From Schizochytrium sp. CCTCC M209059 (lineage: Eukaryota > Sar > Bigyra > Thraustochytrida > Thraustochytriidae), in contig JTFK01001332.1 in the NCBI GenBank assembly GCA_000818945.1, positions 1-19,154 of the forward strand: 19,154 nt of DNA, in the 5' to 3' direction. The notes below the pieces were generated by a model. That model saw only the letters and a program-made list of their open reading frames with translations. It was not told the origin of the DNA and did no database searches. The translations under genes were made by a program, and so were the position numbers. Of this stretch, positions 1-10,000 are shown one piece after another (position 1 is the stretch's first letter; every line of letters starts with the position of its first letter).

Positions 1-690
1 CACGCCGCCAAGATCATGACCATATGCTGCGCGCTCAAAGGTCGGCTTTTGGCAGAGCCAAGTGCGGTAGAAGGACAGGTGAGATTGCTCTTGTGACCAG
101 AGTGCCAACTTCGAGCGAGCCGGGGGCAGGTTATTGCAGTCTGTCAATACAGAGTGCATGCGATGCAGGCGCTTGTCGCATGAAAGGAAAAACAAGTATA
201 ATGCAAAATCTATGCTGACGCTTTCCCCACAACAGTGAGGCTGGATGAACAAGCCATTGCGGAGGTGACGGCAAATCTTTGTCGGGGGCGAGAGTAATCC
301 TTGCGTCGAGTAAACTTAAATGCTTGTGCTGGGCGATGGCGAAGATCGCAGTTTCCTTAGCAAGAGGATAGACGTCCTGCCTGCAGCGAATCATGCTCAG
401 AAAGGTCTCGAGCAAGCGCTGCTCGCAGAGCCCGAACGATTCTGAAGCTTTCGCGTCAGCTCTCTTCTTCCGGTCAAGCTTCCTTTGATCTAGCCCGCAA
501 ACAAGAAACGCGATGGATTTTATCCAGGCCTTGAGAAAGAAGTGACGAGAAAGACAGAAGGGAACGTGGCATGCTATTGTACATCCTTGAGCTCACTGGC
601 CAATCTATGAGACCGTGTCTTGCACCTTTACAGAGAGCTGCTCACCGGCGCAACTTGACGTTCATCGAAGTCAAGATCACTTTCAGTGCT
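1..690. other. Left-edge stretch without a confident gene
   Basis: No recognisable protein or RNA gene is visible. Plus frame 1 is open from the window edge to a TGA at 94-96 (about 31 codons), and a good splice-donor-like CAG/GTGAGA lies at about 75-83. The edge could therefore hold the last part of an exon from a gene to the left, but the peptide resembles nothing I know. On the minus strand, ATGs at 23 and 17 point out of the window. The remainder is mixed-composition DNA with only short reading frames. Confidence 0.4.
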
Positions 691-695
691 CATTA

Positions 696-1345
696 CCTTG
701 GGTTGGCTTTGGTTGGCTTTTGTTGGCTTTTGTTGGCTTGGCTTGGCTTTTGTTGGCTTGGCTTGGCTTGGCTTGGCTTTTGTTGGCTTGGCTTGGCTTT
801 TGTTGGCTTGGCTTGGCTTTTGTTGGCTTGGCTTTTGTTGGCTTTTGTTGGCTTTTGTTGGCTTTTGTTGGCTTGGCTTTTGTTGGCTTTTGTTGGCTTG
901 GCTTTTGTTGGCTTGGCTTTTGTTGGCTTTTGTTGGCTTTTGTTGGCTTGGCTTGGCTTGGCTTGGCTTGGCTTGCCTTGGCTTTTGTTGGCTTGGCTTG
1001 GCTTGGCTTGGCTTGCCTTGCCTTGCCTTGCCTTGCCTTGGCTTGCCTTGGCTTGCCTTGCCTTGGCTTGCCTTGGCTTGCCTTGCCTTGGCTTGCCTTG
1101 CCTTGCCTTGGCTTGCCTTGGCTTGCCTTGCCTTGCCTTGGCTTGGCTTGGCTTGGCTTGCGTTGCCTTGCCTTGGCTTGCCTTGCCTTGGCTTGCCTTG
1201 GCTTGCCTTGCCTTGGCTTGCCTTGGCTTGCCTTGCCTTGGCTTGCCTTGGCTTGCCTTGCGCCGCCTTGCCGCCGCCTTGCCTTGCTTTGCCTTGCTAC
1301 CTTGCCTTGCCGCCGCCTTGCCACCGCCTTGCCACCGCCTTGCCG
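696..1345. repeat. Adenine-free pentamer-based satellite, TTGGC/TTGCC family
   Basis: The tandem array has three zones on the + strand. Roughly 697-960 mixes TTGGC with TTTTG-containing 10-bp units. Roughly 960-1260 is almost pure 5-bp units alternating CTTGG and CTTGC. Roughly 1260-1345 is GC-richer, with CCTTGCCGCCG-type units. No adenine occurs on the + strand from 696 to 1298 (603 nt). Because the unit is 5 bp and contains no stop in any phase, all frames stay open for over 200 codons on both strands, giving Leu/Trp/Gly/Ala-rich plus frames and Lys/Pro/Ala/Gln-rich minus frames. These are composition artefacts and not evidence of a gene. The zoning suggests progressive mutation and homogenisation of one pentamer. 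Confidence 0.93.
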
Positions 1346-2498
1346 CCTTGGCAGCCGCACGCCACCGCCCCGCCTCGAGCACTGGTGGTTAGCTAGCGCA
1401 AACTGTCAGACTAACCGTCGCACTCGCCCAACCTAACCACCGACCAATCTCCGGACACGTATTAGGGCCTCGGACAACCACCCTTCCGCATCGCAGGGCC
1501 CGCTTGACCCCACCGCGCGCACAAAGCTGCCAGCTGCATTTCACCTTTGAGTCTGTACGCCCACCGCTTCCGTGCTCCTAACGACCGATCATTACCCAAC
1601 GCGCAGACGGCCATGCAAGAAAGGTACGCAACAACTCCCACAGACACCCCACTGCCACCTCCGATTGATAGGGAAGCGACGCATGCCGCTGTGGTAGCTG
1701 TGGTTGTGGCTGTGGCGTTGAGCCCGAAAAGGCAAACTTGAGAGTCGGCAGCAATCGCGGGCAAATAATGATCGATTTAGCAAGCTACAAACCTACCTTC
1801 CACCCCAATGGCACACCAGAGGATCTAATGAGTGTCATTGCGCATCACTCGATGCACGCAAACAGCTTGAATCAGTAGTGTAAAGTAGGGACCCCAATAT
1901 CACGATGAAGCTTGATCTGACTGACCTGCGTTTTCTGCCATCGTAATATCGGCTATTCTCTTCTTCGTAAGCCAGGCGATGACAGTGCATTTATTTACTT
2001 GACTGAACCAACCGTTTTCAAAGACTGATCTTTAAAATTTGATACAGAACCAATGGTGAAAGTTACCCTGTGACTTCTCATCAAGGGCCGGCCACCTTCG
2101 CAATCAAGGTACCAAGAACAAAGAATGGCGCCACCACGGCTGGACGGCATAGACAAGATAACATCAATCTTTCGCCCATGAAAGTCTCATCTAAAGCCTT
2201 CACAGCGATCAGTGTGCTAGGTGAGGGCAGACTACAAAGTCATGGCAGCGAACATCTCCTAGCTGATAAGCCTCACAAAGGGCCCGTGCTCCTCACCAGC
2301 TCCTCTGTACATCACTTATGCAAGTCTCGGACCTGGCGCCAAGGCAAAGCAGTCCCATCACGAGCAGACCCGAACCATCTGTAGCCAGTCAGCGCTAATC
2401 AGGATCCATCGTACAGTTCATTTCCACAAAACGAGCCAGTCAAAGCAATAGATAAACATTCTCAACACTTTTACTTTCATGCTCATCACTTCATTCCC
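1346..2498. other. Gene-free stretch downstream of the satellite
   Basis: No domain-like protein is encoded. The longest frames are about 100 codons, have no recognisable motif, and overlap in both orientations. A short imperfect GTGGTAGCTGTGG-type run occurs around 1690-1717. Composition becomes more AT-rich from about 1750 onward. I see no tRNA or rRNA signature. Confidence 0.5.
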
Positions 2499-2519
2499 GA
2501 GAGAGAGAGAGAGGGAGAG
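2499..2519. repeat. GA dinucleotide tract
   Basis: A short (GA)n tract with one interruption lies on the + strand. It resembles the GA/CT tracts that sit upstream of the ZPR1-like and DZIP1-like genes, but no convincing gene starts beside it. Confidence 0.85.
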
Positions 2520-4318
2520 CCCAAGTTTAGTTTACAAGCAACGTGGGCGCCATCTTGGAACTGTGCGAAGACGCCTTTCCGTCGTACAGCTCGTCAGAAC
2601 TCATTTCATTGACAGTCCTCACGGCGTCCACACTAAAGCGTCAGCATGTAGACGCTTTCATGTCATGGAACATGATACCACCCCCATTTGCTTCGCTTGT
2701 CTATCGTACATCCCCTCACATCGGGATGTGTCAGTCAGTGCCTTGACTACCTCGATGTCCGTTTCTTCACATATTCGAATCAAAATGCCTTACTGCACAA
2801 AGCTCCTTTCAAATGTGCAAGACGGCCGTCCGCAGGCCGCCCCCGCTTCCTCCAACAACCCTTGTCCCCGTCCGTTCGCGCTCTTTCGACTCGCCAGGCA
2901 CACAGACTCGGCGAGGAAAACCGCTGCAACAGAAACAAACAGAACCATCCGAGAACCCGCGAGGAAAGTTTTGCTGCAAGTGAATGAAAGATAAATAGAT
3001 AGACTTTTTTTTTTTCGGCAGGCCACGCGCGGCAAGTTAGCGAGCGAGCGAGTGAGCGTGCGTGCGAGCGTACTAAGGTGCAGTCCAGCGCGAGGGTGTA
3101 TAAGGCGCACCAGCCATGCATCTTGCGCGCACCCAACGCCGTGCCGCTGCGCTTGCAGTGAGCAAAGAAAGAAAGGGCAGATCGTTGTGAGCCACACTCG
3201 ACTTGAAGAACGTTGGCCAGCTTGAACCAGAAGCTGCAGTGCCTGCCAAGAACCTTTGTCGGAGTATGACCAGGCGCCGGTGCAGAGAGACGTGGCAAGC
3301 CCAGCGCTCTTTCTGCCAGCCTGCCTACCGACCGACCAACGCTTCTCCGGCGTCTTTGCTCGTTTCGATCGTGCGGCCAGAGTGGGTTGGCGAGTAGAAA
3401 ATGTCGAGCTCCGCCCCCGACAACAAGAAGAGCATGCTCCCGCATTTACTTCGCGCAAGACGATGGCTGCACCTTTGAGCGTAGCTTTTGCATGCCTTAA
3501 AGATCAGAGTCTGTATGCATCGGGGCTTGCTTTGGATGGCATCTGCGCTCGTCACCCTTTCGGCTTTGCCGATCTCTCCGAGCTTGACGAGCTCGCCGTT
3601 GCTGTCCAAATATCCGGCGCCTTCACGTGATCCTGGCCCCTAGTTACATGAGCGTCTCCTCGTGCAATTTACCGATAGTAACGTGCAGGGCGGAGAATGA
3701 AAGCAGCAACAGACGCAATGCTCGCAGGTGCACAGAGTTCCTCCTTGATTTCACTAAAGACTTTTTGAAGATCACCCGGAATAGACTATTCTGCCCTTGG
3801 CTCAGCCGCTAATGGCTAACGCTGTGGTGGCACTGGAAATGAAAGTATTCGAGACTTGTCGGGACAGCGGCAGAGAATTTAGGGATGAGTTCGGTTATGC
3901 GCAACACCATCAAAGTAAATTTTTTCACTTCAACTCCCGTGCCCTTGTTTACAAGTTGGTGTGTCGCTACCTCGCTTCCAGCCCCATCGAATCTTAGGTC
4001 CAGTCTTTCCTTCTGCTTCGTCCGAAGGATGCACAGGCGGCTAGATATATCGCAGACTCAGGGCCAAGTTATGTTCCTACCATTTTTTGGGGAGACAAAA
4101 TCAAAACGTGACGTTGGCTTTCTCTGGCACTTTGAGACCGTGCTCAATTCATGATCACCATGCAAGGTTGCTGCCGTCGAGCTCTTGGCGCAGTGCTTAG
4201 AGATGTCCATCTTCAGGAATACTCCAGACAACAAATGAAACATCCAGCACCGTGCTCTTGGTGTGACGAGGCGATTGGTTCAAGTTAGACATCACATCAC
4301 CTCTGGAACCTCAGCCCA
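2520..4318. other. Gene-poor stretch with overlapping GC-rich open frames
   Basis: Two overlapping minus frames of about 220 codons (2780-3458) and a plus frame of 171 codons (2479-2994) are open, but their peptides are Arg/Ser/Cys-rich, lack domains, and overlap each other, which fits chance openness of GC-rich DNA. A TATA-like TATAAGG lies near 3099-3105, followed by ATG at 3115 that opens only a 24-codon frame. A T11-12 run is at about 3005-3015. A segment at about 3500-3610 is open in both orientations with C/G-rich third positions and could be an exon relic. No function can be assigned. Confidence 0.4.
3039..3070. repeat. Degenerate GCGA/GCGT tetranucleotide repeat
   Basis: A run of GCGA units changing into GTGC/GTGA variants on the + strand, about 30 bp long, follows a T-run at about 3005-3015. 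It keeps several frames open across this segment. Confidence 0.75.
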
Positions 4319-4398
4319 GGGGCGCCCCAAAATAATTGGGGGCATCCAAGACCCTAATTTTTGTGAGCAATTGGGACGTCCGAGACCCCAATTTTTTT
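4319..4398. repeat. Two tandem hairpin units with T-tails
   Basis: Two related units of about 30 bp start at 4334 and 4369, 35 bp apart. Each begins AATTGGG, contains GTCCGAGACC or ATCCAAGACC, and ends in CC(C)AATT or CCTAATT followed by T5-T7. The second unit has a perfect 7-bp stem (4369-4375 with 4387-4393) and an 11-nt loop; the first is imperfect. A perfect 10-bp palindrome GGGGCGCCCC (4319-4328) precedes them. The shape recalls a hairpin plus T-run, but in a eukaryotic context it may be a mobile-element remnant or a small-RNA structure. Function unknown. Confidence 0.7.
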
Positions 4399-5108
4399 AA
4401 TTATCTGTGAGTCTCTTGGAGTGCGAGCTTCTAACCGAATGTTGAATCTGGAAGCAACAACTTATAGATGTCGGCATAGTATCTGCTTCGAGCACAGCTA
4501 ACTGGAGTTATAGCGAAATTATGCTGTACGGTAGTAGAAGTCCTTGGGATTTGAGGAAAGACACGCCACATGGGGTTCGTCATGACCTTTCTTTTTCAAT
4601 ATATATTACAAGAATTTTGCAGCTTGACCGACCTTAGGTATCTTGCGGATTAACAGCTACACTACTACAACCTAACGTACTGAGGAAACTCCAAAGTGTG
4701 GTCTTTGAGAAGATTTCTCGGCAGATACGAGAGTCCTAAGATATCTCTGCCTTGTGTGTCTGAGTTTGCTTCACTCTAAGGAGCAGGTATTTTCTGCTTC
4801 TGTGGCAAGTGAACCCAGAATCGAGCACAACGTTTTTGTCCCGACATCTCAACACGGAGCTCAGTGTTAAAGAGGGACGCAAAAACAAAACAAAAAAAAA
4901 ACGTACAGTAGCCTTAAGAGGCACTAGGGTAGTGCCTAACTCGGAGTTGGCACGTCTTGTATGCGAAGACGATTACATCTCAGTTTATTTACGAGGAACC
5001 AAAAAGTTAGTAGTGACTGACAGTGTATCTTCGAATGATGTATCAATTGAGCCAATCACGCAAACGACTCGTCCTGATCGTCGAGCTCACTCTCTACAAA
5101 TCAAAATA
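4399..5108. other. AT-richer spacer without a gene
   Basis: This stretch is more AT-rich than the genes to its right. It contains an A-rich run at about 4880-4902 and a TATATAT-like stretch near 4599-4607. I see no protein domain, tRNA or repeat array. The right end is probably 3' flanking sequence of the minus-strand ZPR1-like gene. Confidence 0.5.
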
Positions 5109-5114
5109 TTTATT
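5109..5114 (-). terminator. Candidate polyadenylation signal of the ZPR1-like gene
   Basis: The + strand reads TTTATT, which is AATAAA on the minus strand, about 60 nt downstream of the TAG stop at 5173-5175. The spacing is right for a canonical cleavage signal. Whether this organism uses AATAAA is not known from the window, and the other genes here lack an obvious one. Confidence 0.4.
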
Positions 5115-5172
5115 TTCGACCATGCTCCTAGAGCAGCGCACACTCAAACGTAAAAGTAATGATGAACTGCCA

Positions 5173-6411
5173 CTAATCCATTTGATCCAGCGCATCCAAG
5201 TCTTGGGCTATTTGGGCTTGCGCATTCATTTGCTTTTTTTGCTGCGTGGAGATGGATCCCTCTTGCGCCTCGACATGGTCGGCAAACTTGTTCAAGTAGT
5301 CGAGCATCTCCATATCGGGAGCAGCTGAGGCCTGGAGAGTAACCCCTGGCATATCCAGCAGCTGCTGGCAACCGCACGAGGGGTCTTCGCAACCGCGAAC
5401 CTCGTCCAATCCCGCGTGCCACCTTCCATCTCCGGGGTCGTCCGCACGCTCCACCCACACAGCCGAGCCATTCACAGACACCACTCGACAGTTGGGGATC
5501 CACTCCTCGCCGTACATGGCCTCCAACACAACGCCTGGCTCCACATGCGTGAGCCCGCAGAGCACGGGAGGATGTGCCTCTTCGTCGGCGGCTTCAGAGT
5601 CGGAATCGAGCAGGTAGACCTCAAAGGAGACGCGCGAGTCGTTCTCCAGAACTTGAATGTGGGAAGCATCAAGCTCGTCTTCCAGAATCAGCTGAAATGT
5701 GCTCGTGCCGTTCCGGACGCCGTCCAAGAGGGCCTCGACGCGAGCATCGACAACGTTTGCCATCTTTGTGTTGCCCGTTGCGCTCGCGCCTTCACCGGGG
5801 GCGTCATCGGCTAGGCGCAGGAATCGAAGGCTCGTACCTACATGTTGAAGACAGCCTTCGACCGTGGTCATAGCTCCTACACGAGTGGAAACCTCCAGCT
5901 CGAGCTCGGGCACGCGAAACGTGCAGTCATCCGAGCGTAGCACCTCCCGACTTAGGTCTGATTCGTCCTGCACATTGAGAATAATCCGTCGCCCGTAACC
6001 TGGCTCGAGCGGGGTCACGTCTGCGGTCCGAATCGGGTCCACGGACCGCACCTTGCGGTACGTGTACCCGCACCCTGAGCAGGAAAAGCTCTGAATCTCC
6101 GCGCGCCCAAAGCGCGGGAGATTGAGCTCGGCTCTCTGGAAGTCTGCCGTCGCACCGCACTCCAGGCAGCTAACTGCGAGTTTGACCACGTCATCGAGCT
6201 CCAGCTGGTTATCCTCGTCTTTGAAGACCTTGTACGCGCCGGCGCCGGAGGCCGCGCTCGCGTCAGCGCCGGCCTGCGCATTCTCCAGCTCCGCGGCGTC
6301 AAACTCCACGGCCTCGCCCTGCGCGAGGGCCTCAAGCTGCGCGGGCGTCAGCTGCGCGAGGTCAACCCGTGACGGCGCCTCCGACCTGTCCACGTCCGGG
6401 TGGTCTTCCAT
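5173..6411 (-). CDS. ZPR1: ZPR1-type zinc-finger protein with C-terminal Tudor-like domain
   Basis: This is a 412-residue protein. Residues 82-114 hold a CxxC-x25-CxxC zinc finger (C82, C85, C111, C114) in ZPR1-family spacing, followed by PGYG, the DLSREVLRSDD and RVPELELEV segments, and the MTTVEGCLQHV block, all diagnostic of ZPR1. The A-domain strand ending in LILEDELD (about 241-247) follows. Canonical eukaryotic ZPR1 has two such modules; only one is present. Residues about 291-339 (from EPGVVLEAMY through the W-rich strand to GLDEVR) look like a Tudor or related beta-barrel. A short Cys cluster (341-348) and a Gln/Ala-rich helix end the protein. ZPR1 family members bind eEF1A and, in animals, SMN; the Tudor link is inference. 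The start was chosen at the ATG at 6411, which has A at -3 and G at +4. An ATG 100 codons further upstream would translate microsatellites. Confidence 0.85.
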   Translation of the reverse strand: MEDHPDVDRSEAPSRVDLAQLTPAQLEALAQGEAVEFDAAELENAQAGADASAASGAGAYKVFKDEDNQLELDDVVKLAVSCLECGATADFQRAELNLPRFGRAEIQSFSCSGCGYTYRKVRSVDPIRTADVTPLEPGYGRRIILNVQDESDLSREVLRSDDCTFRVPELELEVSTRVGAMTTVEGCLQHVGTSLRFLRLADDAPGEGASATGNTKMANVVDARVEALLDGVRNGTSTFQLILEDELDASHIQVLENDSRVSFEVYLLDSDSEAADEEAHPPVLCGLTHVEPGVVLEAMYGEEWIPNCRVVSVNGSAVWVERADDPGDGRWHAGLDEVRGCEDPSCGCQQLLDMPGVTLQASAAPDMEMLDYLNKFADHVEAQEGSISTQQKKQMNAQAQIAQDLDALDQMD

Positions 6412-6500
6412 CGTCTGCTCGCCCGCTTCACGGCCTCCGAGTCGTATGGCGATCTGCTGGCACGAGGCCCTGTACGTATGTATACAAAGCAAGCGGGACT

Positions 6501-6536
<36 letters not shown>

Positions 6537-6590
6537 TGTCAGCGTGCCTCCGAAAGGGCGCACGGCGATTCCGGGAGCGCAGCGCAGCGC

Positions 6591-6629
<39 letters not shown>

Positions 6630-7008
6630 TCTGCGACGAGCTCACGCGCTGGCTGGAAAAGAACGAAGCTCGCTCGATAAATTTGTGGGAGTAGCAAGCG
6701 TGTTGGAGCATCGATCGAGAGATGCGAGAGAAGAAAGAAAGTCATCCACCTCGTCCCTTTCTTCCCTCTTCGCGTGGATTTTTGCGATATGGAGTTTTCG
6801 TTCTAGAGGGAATCAAGTGACTCGGGACTCCACGCCATCGGATGACAGACATCACACCTTCGAAAAAGCTAAAATGATCTTGCTGAACAAATCCGTGCGC
6901 GTTTGGCGGTGACGCAATTCCCTTTACTTTTGCTCGAATCACGTGGGGAGAAAGCTAGCATCGCTCGCATGGCTTCATGGAAAAATCGCACATTCATTTC
7001 TTTACAAT
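6412..7008. promoter_or_regulatory. Promoter and 5' leader region of the ZPR1-like gene
   Basis: A 597-bp spacer separates the start of the ZPR1-like gene from the stop of the upstream kinase-like gene. The half nearer ZPR1 holds the TC/GA inverted repeat. The frame stays open upstream of the chosen ATG, but it reads SL and RE dipeptide repeats from the microsatellites, which fits untranslated leader. No TATA box in a convincing position was found. Confidence 0.5.
6503..6627. repeat. TC tract and GA tract forming a long inverted repeat
   Basis: On the + strand a (TC)n tract of about 30 bp (about 6503-6534) is followed, after about 59 bp, by a (GA)n tract of about 34 bp (about 6594-6627). The arms are complementary in inverted orientation, so a hairpin with a stem of about 30 bp is possible in DNA or RNA. 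The loop contains a small GCAGCGCTGC palindrome. It lies 92-216 bp upstream of the chosen ZPR1-like start, in the probable leader or proximal promoter. Confidence 0.9.
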
Positions 7009-10000
7009 TTAATTTTCTAAAGACTGAGCGTCAGCTGTCATGAATTCCAAGAGCCCCTTGGGGTAATCAAGCTCTGGGAACTTTTCACTTGCAGCAGCAA
7101 TCACATCGACGGCACCCATTTTCAAGAGATCCTGCTTCACAGCAGGGCTACTAGCCAATGTCCAAAGCGTGCCGCAGGCCTTCTTCTGCACCGTGGAAAC
7201 GTCGCTATGAAAGCGCATCGCTTCAACGAGCTCCTTGGCAAGTCCCTCCTCTTGGCCCAGGATAATCTGGTTGCGAGCATTTTTGAGCGCCAGGTTGCAC
7301 ACTGCCCAGCACACCATTTCCACAATTTTGGCATTGTCTCGGTGAGCGCGGAGCACCGTCACAAGGTCGTTTCCTACCTTTAGTTCTTGCCCGAAAATGA
7401 CCTTGTTGCGCCCATTCTCAAAGGCAAGGCTACCAATGGCGCCGCACGCGTACTTGAGCACTTCAACATCTCCCGGATGCGCACGCATGGCTGCAATGAC
7501 ATCCTTACCGATCCCCACCTCTTGCACGAGAATTTCCTCATTACGCTGGTCAGCAAGGTTGCACAAGGCCCAGCAGGCCATTTCCTGGACCACTGCGTCT
7601 GTGGGGTGTCCGCGCATGGCCTGCGCAATGCTTTGCCCGCAACCAACTTCTTGCACCAAGATCTCCTTGTTGCGATTGTTCCTTGCCAAGCTGCCCAACG
7701 CTGCGCAGGCATAGTTCTGGATCTCGCCGTCGTCCACGTGCGCCTCCATTGTTGCGACAATCGTGCGGCCTGCGTCGAGCTCTTGGCCCAGAATCACGCG
7801 ATTGTCCTTGTTTGCGGCAAGATTCCACAACAGCCCGCAGGCGTTCTCCTGGATGTCGCCATCGTCAACGTGCGAACGCATCGCCGCCAAGGCTGCGCCG
7901 CCGGCCTCGAGCGTCTGGCCCAGCCTGACTCGGTTCTGCTCATCCAAGGCAAGATTCTGGAGCGCGCCGCAGCCGAATTCTTGCACATCACCATCCTTTT
8001 CGTGCGCCCGCATGGCTGTCAAAATCTCTAGCCCCGCGTTCAGGTCCTGGCCGAGGATCTCCTTGTTACGGTCGTTTAGAGACAGGTTCTGCAATGCCAG
8101 ACATGCATTCTTTTGCACATCGGCATCGCCAGGGTGCGCGCGCATGGCTTCCAGCAGCTCCTTGCCCAAGCTCATTTCTTGAACCAGAATACCGCGAATC
8201 CGATTTGACGATTGCGCAAAGGTGCCAACCACGCGGCACGCAGCGCTCTGCAGGCGGGCCTCTTTTGGGTAGACCTGAAGCAGGCCTTGCGCTAGGTCTG
8301 CCAGCTGGTACGAATCGACAGCCGCCTTGCGCGAGGACTCGCCACCGGGCCCTGACAAAGCATAGCGCAATACCCACAGCGCGCTCGTGAGTACCTCAGT
8401 ATCCTGGTCACCATCCATGACGCGCTGTAGTTCAGAAAGCAGGCCTCGTGATCTCGCCTCATTGCGCAACACCTCCGTTTCCTCGTCTGCCTCGAACTCC
8501 TGTCTGAGCGCACCGTGCAAGGATTCGAGCGTGCGCAATCTCACATCCGAGCCCTGCTTCAGTGCTTCCACGAGGCTTCGAATTGACTGCACGTTGGCCC
8601 CCGACGACGGTGTGAAGCCTCGCGCTTGAATAATCATCTTGCGATTCTTGAGGTCCTCAACAACACTCTTCACATCCCCATCAGGGCTTGCAGTGTCGCC
8701 CCCTCCCGCTCCTGTGATTGTTGAGACTGCTGCTATTGCCGGCGCACTTGCGGCTGCAATTGTGGCGGCGAACGCTGACGTAAATGAGGCTGCCTGAGGC
8801 TTTTCCTGCGTCCTTGCTCCCATGGATGACCGTGGCGCCGAGGACCTGCGCCTCGAAATGGATCTTCGGGCAGATGAGCGGGAAGCGAGAGTGGCCGCCG
8901 CGGCGGCTGTGGCTGCCGCGGCCGCAGCCTCGACATCGACTTCTTCCTTCTTGCCCTTTGCAGCGGCTGCTGCTGTCGCGACTGTTTCTGCAGAGGCAGC
9001 TGCAGCAGCAGCAGCAGGTGATGGCGCCTTTTCCACGGCGCCATCAACAGACGCAGCATCATCGTCTTTACTCTTGGAAGAAGATGTGAAAACCGAAACA
9101 ATACCTCGAATGACACGTTCCGAGCGTCGGCTCTTGGTACCTCGCGTCGAGAAATGTTGCAGTACCTCGGAGGCCCTTGGCCTATGCTGCGCATCGTGAT
9201 CCCAGCATTGTTCAATCACGGCGGGCATCCACGGCAGAATACCCCCACGCTTGCGTGACACCTTGGGCCTCTCGCCGCGCAGAACCTGGTCCTCAAGATC
9301 TACAGTAGACTCCACATGAGCGTAAGGTGGCTCCCCATGGTACATTTCCCACATAATCATTGCCAAGGAAAAGATATCAGCGCACGATGTCCATTGTGCC
9401 GGCGGCTGCAAGACCTCCGGAGCCATGTACAGCGATTTGCCGCGTCTCGCATCTTCCACCTCATCATCTGCATCGCCGTACCGTGACCCAATGCCATTGT
9501 CACAGACGCTTGACTGCGCCAGGCCAAAGTTGGCGAGCTTGACGAGACCCAAATCGTGGCTTAAGAGTACATTCGTCGGCTTGAGGTCGTGGTGGATGAT
9601 TGCATTTGCGTGCAAGTACGCGAGACCCCGCGACACACCGCGCAAAATGGCTTCGCGGTCCTCCGCGCTCAGCTCGTACGATTCGGCGACTTCAGTCTCG
9701 TACAACAGGTCTTCGAGGGACATGTCGCAAAGATCCATGATCAAGTAAAAGCGCCGGTCCAGGACGCAGGTACCCAACAAACGCACAATGTTCGCATGTT
9801 GGAGCCCCTGCCAGCGCTCGGCCTCCAGAAGCAACGCACGCCTCGCTCGAAGCTTTTGCCGACTTTTCTTCGACGACCCTGGCCGGACTCGTTTCAGTGC
9901 GACACGCACTTCCACACGCTCTTCCTTTTCAGACATCCTCGTGGCCATTCCAGAGAGCACCTGCGTGAAGCGCCCTTCGCCAAGTACATGCTCGGGATCG

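Noticed and set aside
696..1345. CRISPR-like or telomeric array
   Set aside because: Units are 5 bp without unique spacers, the composition is not a TTAGGG-type telomere, and the context is eukaryotic.
571..1436. Several open frames of over 220 codons on both strands, including Lys/Pro/Ala-rich minus frames resembling linker-histone tails
   Set aside because: They come from a stop-free 5-bp repeat that is open in every phase. All frames read the same short peptide cycle, and nothing outside the repeat continues a domain.
2780..3458. Two overlapping minus-strand frames of about 220 codons
   Set aside because: They overlap each other in different frames, have no recognisable domain, and run through simple repeats; this is best explained by GC-rich, stop-poor DNA.
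6412..6711. Upstream extension of the ZPR1-like protein by 100 residues
   Set aside because: It would translate both GA/CT microsatellites as SL and RE repeats. The ATG at 6411 has a better start context and directly precedes the protein-like sequence.
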